Positions 23,481-60,116 of a DNA stretch of 64,000 bases are shown piece after piece. The DNA lies in the NCBI RefSeq assembly GCF_041146395.1, contig NC_090989.1, forward strand, positions 283,928,343 to 283,992,342, given 5' to 3'. A program made the translations under genes and the position numbers. This stretch comes from Eulemur rufifrons (taxonomy: Eukaryota; Chordata; Mammalia; Primates; Lemuridae). The notes beneath the pieces are model-generated. The model did no database searches and was not told where the DNA came from. It worked only from the letters and a program-made list of their open reading frames with translations. Positions within the stretch are counted from its first letter, which is position 1; each line of letters begins with the position of its first letter.

Positions 23481-24218
23481 GTTGCCTAGCGCCTGGGGCG
23501 GCGCCGCGGCGCTGGGGCGTCTGTCCCTGGGATGGGCACACCCTGACACCGCGGCCTCTAAGCGAGTCCATCGCAGCCAAGGGTGTGGGCCAGTGTGGGC
23601 AAACGGCCTCCCAGACTGTGCCCCCGTGCAGAGCAGCTTCCTCGGGGCTCTCTGGGCACCTGTGTGGAAAATTCTAGATTAAATGGTCCATCCACTCCAA
23701 CACTGAGTCTGAGAGACCACCATCCTGGGGATGGATGGGACCACCTGGGTACCCAGGGGCCTTGGGCCTAAAATCTTCACACGGCTCATTCCCCGACGCC
23801 CTGCATGCTCCGGCCCTTCCTTCCTGAGGTCCCCAAGACTTCCCTGACCCCTCTCGTCATTCTGGGGTGCCGCTGTCCTCAGGCACAGCAATGGCCCTGT
23901 CCTCTGTCCCGAGTGTCCACTGTCTGCACCAGGGCCTCCCTGGAGGGCTCTCCTCACTCTCTCTGGGACGCCCCCTTCCCCACACGTGACCTTTCTCCCA
24001 TCACACTGGTGGCTGGTGGCAGGGACAGCCCTTCCCTGTCCGGCTCCCGAGGCCCAGCTCAGGGCCTGGTGTACAGGGGGTGCTCAGAGACACCCCACCC
24101 AAGTCACGCAGCCCTCCCCCCACCACAGAGGCCTGAGGCCCCTGCCCCCACCCTCACTTCTCAGATTACATCCCCCAAGCCCACCCTGGCTCCGGCTGTC
24201 ACCGCCTGATTGCGCTGG

Positions 24219-24326
24219 TGATAAACTTATCAAGCCCAGCATCTCTGGTCCAGAGGGACCGCCCAGGGTAGGGGTCGCCATGGCAACCAGAGGCAGCAGG
24301 GAGGCCAGGCCAGGTTGCCGGGCAAT
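24219..24326 (+). promoter_or_regulatory. Candidate element: palindromic GATA pair and two RFX X-boxes
   Basis: TGATAA-AC-TTATCA (24219-24232) is an inverted GATA pair. GTCGCC-AT-GGCAAC (24274-24287) is a textbook X-box for RFX factors. A second near-match, GTTGCC-G-GGCAAT, follows at 24314-24326. Three sites of defined structure in about 110 bp suggest a real regulatory element downstream of RXRA. Confidence 0.45.
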
Positions 24327-24791
24327 GCAGGCAGGCGGCTGGGGCTTCTGCTCTGCGGTGGGGGTGGGAAGTGCTGGGTGGTGCTCACGTCCCTTGGGGG
24401 CTGCCAGTCCCCTCAGCCCATGCTCACCCCAGGAAGCCCTGTAGAGCCCTGCCCCACTGCCCATGGGGTCATTAAAACCAGCACAAGTCTGTCCTACACC
24501 TACACATCCAGAGTTCACCTCTGTCCCCACACCCTGTCTGTGGCCTCCCTGCAGGCCCCCTCACTCATCCCAAGGACAAAGGCCCACGGAGGCTGTGCCC
24601 AGTATGCCAGAAGGCAACCAAGGACAAGACCAGCGTCCACCAGTGGCCTCACACAGCGGTGCCCAGGATTGCAGGGACATAGAACCAGGACTAAGGCCCC
24701 GCACAGGGAGGCAGCACCCCAGCTGCCCAGGCCCGAGGGCTGACCCCCTTACAGACCAAGGAAGGGGCCACGTGGCTCACAGGTGCACGAT

Positions 24792-24797
24792 TTTATT
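24792..24797 (-). terminator. Canonical AATAAA on minus strand, possible distal RXRA poly(A) signal
   Basis: The minus strand reads TGTAATAAAATCG here, about 1.2 kb beyond the proposed main 3' end. It could give a longer RXRA 3'UTR or end a separate noncoding transcript. It could also be chance. Confidence 0.25.
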
Positions 24798-25210
24798 ACA
24801 GGACACCAGAGTGGGCGGGGCCCACCAAGGTCGGGTCGGCATGGGGGCCGCGCTGGTGCAGAGGGAACAGGTGGGCGCCTCCCTCCCAGGAAGGCCACCC
24901 TCACACCCAGGCCCCACGGGTGAAGCTGCGGCCCTGGCCGGGGGAGGGTGTGCAGCCCGACACGGTCCTCGGCAGCCACGGCAAGGGCAGGCCGAGTCTC
25001 CCAAGCAGATGGCAGATTGTGTTTGTCTTCTGAGTCCCACTGGAACCCACCATTCAGCCACGGCTGGGGGCCCAGGGAGCGGCCCAGAGCTTCAGGCTGC
25101 AGCTGCCCCCTCGACACTCTCCAGCAAGTGGGAGAATGTCGGTGCAGGGTCCTGGCTGCACCTCGGGGGCTGGCTCGGCCTTGCCCCGCTGCTGTCAGTC
25201 CTTCTGGAGC

Positions 25211-25398
25211 TGTGTGCAGGTGTGTGCGAGCTCGTTTTGTGCACGTGTGAGCATGTGTGGGTGTGTCTGAACACGTGGGTTTGTGCATGTGTGCAAATGT
25301 GTAAGTGTGAGACTGTGCACATGAGCACCCAAGTGCAATGTGTTAGGGTGCACGTGAGCATGTTTGTGCCTGTGTGTGCGTGTGCGTGTGCATGCATT
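25211..25398 (+). repeat. Degenerate TG-rich tract
   Basis: About 190 bp of alternating purine-pyrimidine sequence with many TG/CG steps (tgtgtgcgtgtgcgtgtgcatgc at the end). It lies about 600 bp past the proposed RXRA 3' end. Such sequence can adopt Z-DNA. Confidence 0.85.
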
Positions 25399-25974
25399 CG
25401 TGGGGAGGTGACATGAGGAGGCCCTGCCCTGCGGGTGGCTGGCCTAAGTTTCATCCCAGGAGGTGCCATTGCACGGGGCCCCAGCCACACTGCCCTCTGT
25501 CCCGCACCTGTCTTCAGAGCGTCCGGTCCCCCCCCAGGAGCGTAAGAGGGTCTGGGGCACCCCCAGACTTCAGGCCAGGAGCAGCTCGGCTCCAGACAGC
25601 GCGGAGACAGCAGGGATGGCCACCGGAGAGGGTGCAGATGGAGTCATCGATCTGCTAATTGGGCAGTTAGGTGACATCACCGGTGTGCACCTCCTGCCCA
25701 CTCGGGCCAGCACGAGCGCAGAGCCTGGGCGTGGGCAGCCTGGGGTGGAGCAGGTGGCGACACACGGGAGGCCCTGTCCGGGGGCTTCCGGGTGGGTCCC
25801 AGCACCCAGGCCAGCCGCGGGAGCTGGGGGGCCGAGCAGACAGGGGAAGGGAACTTTCGGAGCAAGGTCCAGGATGGGCACTGGGGTCTCACTGCTTGGG
25901 GGCCGGCCGGGGGGGCTGGGGGGGTGGCGACCGTGGGCCCTCCCGCTCCAACAGGAAACCCACACGGAACAAAC

Positions 25975-25996
25975 GAGAACGGAACGGTGATGTATT
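25975..25996 (-). terminator. RXRA: Proposed RXRA polyadenylation signal (AATACA) and cleavage zone
   Basis: The minus strand reads AATACA at 25996-25991, a known weaker variant of AATAAA. It follows an A-rich stretch and is followed by a GT-rich segment (about 25945-25975) of the kind that binds CstF. Cleavage would fall near 25970-25985. The distance to the stop codon fits the known 3'UTR length. No canonical AATAAA is seen on the minus strand in the nearby 3'UTR. Confidence 0.5.
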
Positions 25997-26130
25997 TTTA
26001 AACGCTCATATTTTGTTTCTCCTCTCACGTTTTTCTCACTGTTTCTTCTCCACGATTCTAACACCATTGTTCGTCAAACCTGGCACCTGTGGCCGCGATG
26101 TTTCGAAGAACAATTACGTAGGGAAGTGAT

Positions 26131-26138
26131 TTCACAGT
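26131..26138 (-). promoter_or_regulatory. miR-27 8-mer seed match in RXRA 3'UTR
   Basis: The mRNA sense sequence is ACTGTGAA, a perfect 8-mer match to the miR-27a/b seed and a weaker 7-mer-A1 match to miR-128. It lies in the AT-rich distal part of the 3'UTR, about 150 bases before the proposed cleavage site. Repression of RXRA by miR-27 has been reported in mammals. That this is the responsible site is my inference. Confidence 0.55.
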
Positions 26139-27239
26139 CAACAGTCGCAGGAAGGCCGGCCGGTAACAGCGCAGAACAGAGCTCGGTTTCAAAGTCACTC
26201 GAAGGGGAAGCAAACCCTTGACAGCCTCGGGCCGCCCCCCGCCCCCAGGAGAGGCTGCCGCCGCGGCCCTCCCCGCCCGTCTCGCTGAGGAAGCTTCACC
26301 TCGACCCCAGAAGCAGAAACAAAACACGTCCCCAGCCCTCCCCCCGCCACATCCAAGTATACATGAGGGATAAAATTACATTTGTACAAAAATAGATTTT
26401 TTTACCTTTCCCGATGCTTTAGACATTTTCTCTTATCTCTACTCTTTGTGGATCTGTCAACCTCTCTAAGTATTAGCTACGCGTCCCAGCTAAGGCATCG
26501 CTAAAGAGTGGGAACGGCTAAAGCTGTCTGCTCCAAAGCATCTGAAAATAGATGCATCTCCTCGCCTTGAGATACTCGCTTGAACCCGGATTTCACCAAA
26601 GGAGGGTCCTTACGCACTTGCTTACACGAAGCAAATTTATAGGAAAACGAGGGAAAAGTCTTGACTAAAAATAAACACAAAACATTGGTAACCACTCTGC
26701 GTCGCCTGCATGTGGCTGGCGTGCGGCTCTCCCCACACGCGTCTCTCTGTACAGCACATACATGTTTACACAACACACCTGTGTGGACGGGGACCAGATC
26801 ACGTGCCCCACTCCTGTGATGGGGACAACATCAGCCGATTACCCACTGGCTGCGAGCTCCAGCCGGGCCCCACGGGGGCCCACAGGGAGGGGGCCCGGGG
26901 CCATCTCCAGCACTCTGCCACCAGGCCGCCAGCCTGAATCCTCGGGGACCGTCGAGACTCGGAAAACCGAGGGCGTGGGGCCGTCTTCCCCCAAAGACCG
27001 CGTGCTTCCAGGATGAGGGGGGCAGTGGCTGACACAGGCCCCCTGGGTGGAATGTCCCCGGCACACCAGCTTCGCAGAGACGCCCTCTGGGCAGAGCGGG
27101 GCCTGGCCGTGTGGCATCTTCACTCCTCGGCCACAGGAGCCCCGTCTGAAGGGAGGTGACCGGCTGAGGAACTGCCCGGGGCAGCCGTGTCACCCAGCAG
27201 GCCGAGGCAGGGACGGGCACGGTGGCTAACAAGCTGATG

Positions 27240-27365
27240 TTAGTGCTATCTTTAGAAAATTAAAGATTGTCCCACCAAAATAATAATAATAATTACAAAA
27301 AAATCACCTTAATTGAACCAGATTGGTAACACTAAATGAAGGTCTGGTTAAATAAAACTCTACTC
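27240..27365 (-). promoter_or_regulatory. U-rich segment with two ATTTA motifs in the 3'UTR
   Basis: The mRNA strand carries about five TTA units in a row, a run of T, and two ATTTA pentamers. It is an AT-rich island in otherwise GC-rich sequence, suggesting selective retention. It may be a binding site for AU-rich-element proteins, though the pentamers are not clustered as in classic unstable mRNAs. Confidence 0.35.
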
Positions 27366-29779
27366 TCTACTGGGTATGTGCCATTCCCCCGAGTGTCACC
27401 TCTGCAGACGGACAGCACTGCACGTGTGTGACAAGGACAAGACCCACGGCGGGGCGGGAAGCCCGAGGAGAGCCGGCCACGCCGTGGGGTGGCGGGTAAG
27501 GCTGCGTGCGCCAGAGGGGCCAGGGACTCTGGTTGCGGGGGGTGGCGGCCCGGGGGGCCTCAGTGCTTAACAGCCAGCCAGGGCCGGAAATGGCAAAGTT
27601 CCCAAAAAGAAGCCGACCCTGCAACGGAGGGCCCTGTCCCTGGCTTTTCTCCTCTGGAGCCACCGACATTCCCCTGAGGGGCCCACGATTTGGGGGCACC
27701 ACCCCAGCACGGCGCTGGCATGAACAAAGGTGCGTTGGCTGCAGAAGGCACCGGGTGTTGAGTGCGGAGGTCCCTGACGCTCCCACAATCAGAGGACCCC
27801 AGAGTGCCCGCGTCCCTCTGCCTGTCACAGCACACCTCAAAGGCTGCCGAGACTTTCTGGATGAGTCTGGGGGGAGGGCCAGCAGGCCAGGGCCCTGGCA
27901 CAGGTGTGAGGCTCACCTGGGCACCATCTCTGCCTTGGGCCAGCAGATGAGGCCCGGAACGCCTCCAGAGAGCCACCACATTGAATGGCAGGGGTAGGGA
28001 TGGAAGGAAGATGTTTCTGGAATCTTTGACAGCCTCTGTCTCAAGCACAGACTCAGCTGCAGCCTCTGCCCAGGTGCCGGCGCGGCTCGGGCTGGGAACT
28101 CCAGGAGGCAGAGGGAGACTGTCCTCCCCACGGTCTCCCCTGGGAACCTGCCTCTCCCAGATGCCGTCTCCCCACCCAAGCCCCCAGGTGCCTTCCCCTC
28201 CCTACTGAGGAAGCCCCTGCCAAGGGCCCCCCACCCCCAGCTCCAGAAGGGGAAAGAGACTTCAGGAGACAGCAGCCCCCTCCCCTTCCCAGGGCTGCTG
28301 CTGGGAAGACCCCCCACCCCCACGACCCCTCCCTTGTTCAGGCACCCGCTACGGCAAGGGCTGGGTCCACGGGCCAGGACGTGCGCACGAGAAGTACTCG
28401 GGCCGAAGGGAGGGCCTTCCAGTGCAAAAGAGGCTAGTTCAACCTGAGAGAGCCCCGCACCGTGACAGCCCCAAGGCAGAGCGAGCGGGGGGTGCTGGCT
28501 GGACGGGGCTCAGCCAGGGAGGCCCCGCCCGCCACCCCCAGCCAGCACGGGCGTGAGGTGGGCTCCCGAGTAAGGCTCTGGGTGAACACTGTCCACAGAC
28601 AACACCGGCGGGGTGGTCCCGAGAGGGCCCCAGGCCTGAGGACACCGGGACCCAATGGTGCGAGGATTCCAAGAGTCTTCTAGATGCAACAGCCGGCCAG
28701 AGAGGGGCCCAAGCAGGGTCCACACAGCATCCGCCCCACCTGCGAGGCCCGTCTGTCCACTAGTCCCTCTGCTCCCGCTGCCTCCTGCCTCGCTCGGAGG
28801 GAAGCCAGCCAGCAACCTCCTCCCCGCCACCCCCGCGGGCCTTCCAGATGGCCTGCGGCTGCCGACGACAGGTCACCAAGCCGAGCGCTTCCAGCAAGGC
28901 CACGGAGGCCACCACACCTGACCCTGCCTCAGACGGGGCTGCCCTCCAGGAACCAAGGACTAGCCTTGGCCCGGCTCGCGGACCGAGAGAGCAGACGGGG
29001 CGGGGAGAGGCCACCGCACCCAGGTCTGCTCACCTGGGTTGAACGTGGAGGGAGAATCTGAAACCAGGACAAGGCAGAGAAAACCACGCAGGGCGAGTGA
29101 TCAATCCAGTCCCTGCAGCCGCAAAGTGGCCCCAAGCCCTGCACAGAGGTCGGCTCACGTTCTCATTGGCTCGAGGGCGAAATCGAAAGTCATCTTTGGA
29201 AAAAGGGGCTGCTCCCCCTTCGCTCTTAGCAAAGGGAAGCCTGCTGGCCCCAAGAGTCCCCTCTCGTCTTCCCGGGCCGGGTGGGGTCTTCTGCCATGAA
29301 ACAGCAGCCTGCCCCACCTGTCCCCGCCTCCTGATCCTGGGGGCTGTCCCGGGCTGGCGGGCACCAGTATTGAGAGCAGACAGAGACGGGTCACTCCAGA
29401 CAGCAGGGCTGCACGGGGAGAGTCTGAAAACCAGCAACAACAGCAACCGAAACAAAGCCCCCCGTCCCGGATCCTGTGGCTCCAGGGGCCGGGCCCGAAG
29501 AGCCCCCCCGGGGGGATGGCAGGGCGGCCGAGGGCCTCACACTAGTTCTTGCCACTCTGGCTGCTGCCCCAGGAAGGCCACTGCCCTGGGCCAAAGACAA
29601 GTCGTAATAACAATGAGAGGGTGACAGCACCTCTCTCAGGCAGAGCAGTGACAGGCTGCACCCGAAGGTCCACACAGGCCAGGCAGAGAAGGGTGGGGAC
29701 AGGGCTCAGGCTGAGAAGAGCAGCTGGCGTCCAGGCAGGGCGGCCAGACCCGGCGGGCGGGAAGGACGGGCCAGCAGGC

Positions 29780-57169
<27,390 letters not shown>

Positions 57170-57599
57170 CTGCAAGACAAGAATCCACGGAGGGCAGGGT
57201 CAGAGCAGACGGTCAGGGTGGACCCCTCCACAACTCACACCAACTGCCTGCTCCCCTCAGGCTGCAGACAGACCCACAGGAAGACCCCAGGCACCCCCAG
57301 AGTGGGTCTACCGGTCCAGACGGCACCCCGACACGAGGCCAGGCTGGGGGTGCCCAGAGCTCCCCTCTAAGGCACCATCCCCCACCTGGCCCGCGTGTTA
57401 GGCTGGGCCCGAGGCAGAGGCTGTCATCAGTGCACCCCAAGATGTCCATCTGGGCCCGCCCACCTCCACACCCGACGCCTGTGTGTGCCCAGGAAGCAGA
57501 GGGAGGGACGCCACGGCCAGGACTGGCCCCTCTGCCATCCCCGCAGGGGGTGGACGTAAAGGCCAGGCAGTGATAACAAGAGCGACAAGGGCTGATGTT

Positions 57600-57780
57600 C
57601 TCGGAGCACCTGCTACGCACCAGGAGCCGGCCTGGCCTCGGCACGGGTGCATGCGCAGGGTCAGAGCGCGTAAGTGCTGTTCTCATCCATCCTATGGGCG
57701 GGAGAAGCAAGGCCCTGCGTCCTGGGAGCTGCCGTGGCAGAGCCGGGCCTGGCTCCTAAGCTGAGCCACTCCACAGTCGG
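57600..57780 (-). mobile_element. MIR SINE fragment
   Basis: It contains gagcacctgctacgcaccagg, ctcatccatcctatgggcgggagaagc and cagagccgggcctggctcc, typical of a long MIR copy. It lies in RXRA intron 1. Confidence 0.6.
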
Positions 57781-59070
57781 TGGCCCTAACTGCCAGGCCA
57801 CACCGCCTGGGCCTGCTCAGGTACCACGGCAATGGCAGCTGAGATTCCGTGGTCTGGGGTCTGTTTGGTCTCATGGGGCCCCAGGGGCAGGAGGGGACCA
57901 GAAAGGTGGGGTGGGGGCACCTGGCACTTCCCCTGTGGGTGGGGAGCTTCTGGGTGGCCACGTGGAGGGTGCAGGTGTATGCCAGGCACGGAGGGCAGCC
58001 CACAGAGGCCCGGAGAAGCTGGGCCTCCCACACTCCAGCCTTTCATCTCGAGAATTTCAAAGTCCCCAGCAAGCGCTTAATGAGGCCCCCACCCCACCCT
58101 GAGGGAGGGAGGCTCCCCAGGGTGACTCCACTGCCCACGGCTGCTCAGACCACCGGGAAAACATCAGGAGCCCCACAGGTGGCCACGGGCACAGTGCGCT
58201 CCGCCGCATGCCTCCTCCCGCAGGCTGGGAGCTCCGGGCAGGCCCCCTCCCTCGCTGGCCTCGCCTCCCACCTGCAGTGTGGCACCACAGCCCTTCCCGC
58301 CCCGAGATCACACGGCCTCTGAGGAGCAGGGCAGGACCACGGGCACATGGAGCAGCTCTGACTGAACCCACATGCCCCCCTCAACAGCCTCAGGAAGGCT
58401 TCACCTCCGAGCCCCGGAGCAGCCGTGTCTGGGCACTCGCTGAGCGCCAGGCTGGCGGGAAGAAGCCCCGTGCAGGGCATCGGCATTTGCCGCCTGTGCA
58501 GAGGATCTCAGGATACCACTGCCAACGTAGCTAGGACCGGCATGGGACCTGCCTCCGCCCCACAGCGCAGGTGAGCCCAGCACCTGTGCCAGCACCAGCC
58601 CAGAGGCCAAGCCCCTGTCCGGGAGCAGTTGCCATTCCCACGCTGCCTCCGTGGCAGCCCTTCTCAGCGGGGGCAGGAAGAAGCCCGGAAGCCACCTTCC
58701 GCCAGGCACCCTCCACGAACGGGTCCACAGCGGGTGGGCCAGCCTGGTACGGACTCCACCAGCCAACGAGCCTCTGTGCCCACTGGCAACCTTGCCGTTC
58801 ACAAAATTGGAAATGAACGATTTCACTGAGGTTGAAAATGCAAACGTATGGGGTTCTAGAACGCGATGTTGGTGGCACACACTGGTGACAATCGGGCCAC
58901 ACATCACCCCCATTAGCCGTTAGGCTCCCGGCGGGCGAGGACGCGGGACCCACACGTAAACGTGTGCACGTGGAGGCAGAATCCCCAGGTGGAGAAGGCC
59001 GGGGAGGGAGCAGCGAGGGGCTGAGGGAGGAGGTGGCAGGAGAGTGTGTCACCCGAGTCTGTGAAAGGTC

Positions 59071-59122
59071 TTCACAGCCCTGACGTCACTGCAGCCTTCA
59101 CAGCTCTGACGTCACTGTGTCC
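59071..59122 (+). promoter_or_regulatory. Tandem 26-bp duplication carrying two palindromic CREs
   Basis: Two 26-bp units (59071-59096 and 59097-59122), each ttcacagc-ctgacgtcactg with minor differences. Each contains the full CRE TGACGTCA (59081-59088 and 59107-59114). It lies in RXRA intron 1, about 1.9 kb upstream of exon 2. CREB/ATF-type binding is inferred from the motif. Confidence 0.65.
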
Positions 59123-60060
59123 TTGGGACTGGCGGAACCACCCGACGGCACAATCCCAGAACGCTGCAGCCACACCCGGGCCACCAGGGCACTGCCAGGA
59201 TGCCGGGAATGCCTCCCCCCACCTTCACCTGCCCCCGGATGGGGACACCTGAGCCCGTTTCCTCCCTCTCTTGGCCTCAGTTTCCTCATCGGGAAACGCA
59301 GGCGGCCCACCCCTCTACAGAACCAGAGTCCATGCGGCTACCCGGGGCTGGGCCCTCCCTGTCAGCCCAGTCCTGAGAAGCAGCCCGCTGACTGCGGGCG
59401 GAAGGGACAGGAACGCGAGGCTGACTCTGCACCAAGTGGCCGTGCAACCGTCCCCACCAGAGAAGGGCAAGGGCAGCCCTGTGGGCACCCACCCAGGGGA
59501 GGCTGCGTCAGGCCGGGCCCCAAACTGCAGGGCTGTGCAGAAGCCAGGCTGGCAGTGGCCTGACCCTGAGGCCCTGGCCGCCCCTGGGGAAGCCACCTTT
59601 GCTCCTGGCCTCTGAGAACAACACGGGGATGTGAAGGCCAGGAGAGAAGCGGCTGCTGGATGCTCCCGGCTTCCCCTCCCCCAGCCCCTGCTACGGCGTA
59701 ACCACAGGAGGACTGGAGGGGGCTGCAGGTTTCTGCCAGACCACCCTGCGGGCTTTGTCTCCTTAAGGCAGCTGTCCCCAGGACAGGAGGGCCGGCCGGC
59801 CCAGACCCCGGAGAGGGGGCTGTGGGCCAGCTGTGCCCACCCACAAAGGAGCACTCCTGCCGAAGGGGCGGGCCGGGGAGTGAAAGGCGTTTCTCAGCCA
59901 AGATACGCCAGCTCACGTAGCTGCAGCCGCGTAGGGCGCTGCTGCGAGGACTCGGCCTCAGCCTGCACACAGCGCCGGCCGCGCAGCTGGGCTGGCCGGT
60001 GTGGCTCGCTTGCTCTCCCTGGCAGGAAGAGGAGGAGCGGCAGGAGAAAGCTCCAGCCAG

Positions 60061-60116
60061 AGGATGGAGGGAGGGAAGGAGGGAAAGAGGCAAGAGAGGG
60101 AGGGAGGGAGGGAGGC
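60061..60116 (+). repeat. GGAG/GGAA purine tract
   Basis: Purine-only run with repeated gggagg and ggagggaa units inside RXRA intron 1. Confidence 0.85.

Larger units (their letters stand above)
14311..25970. other. Intergenic DNA with no recognisable gene, right part (RXRA 3' flank)
   Basis: Outside the listed Alu, LTR, LINE and motif entries I recognise only GC-rich unique sequence and MIR-like scraps (16155-16260, 20050-20110, 22240-22300). In human this flank leads towards COL5A1, but no collagen Gly-X-Y exon is present here. Confidence 0.7.
25975..29779 (-). other. RXRA: RXRA 3' untranslated region
   Basis: This is about 3.8 kb of exon 10 after the stop codon, a length close to what I recall for human RXRA mRNA. 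The first 2.4 kb is GC-rich. Two AT-rich segments follow in mRNA order. 27240-27365 includes a run of TTA repeats and two ATTTA pentamers. About 25990-26700 ends at the proposed polyadenylation site. No intron or coding frame is supported within it. The 3' end is inferred from a variant signal, so the exact base is uncertain. Confidence 0.8.

Noticed and set aside
25092..25490. His/Thr/Cys-rich minus-strand frame
   Set aside because: It is a translation of the TG-rich tract beyond the RXRA 3' end.
1..25970. Search for COL5A1 exons in the flank that faces it in human
   Set aside because: No Gly-X-Y repeat coding or other collagen domain was seen in any frame. The gene must lie beyond the window.
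27354..27359. AATAAA in the RXRA 3'UTR region
   Set aside because: It is on the plus strand. RXRA is read from the minus strand, so it cannot be its poly(A) signal.
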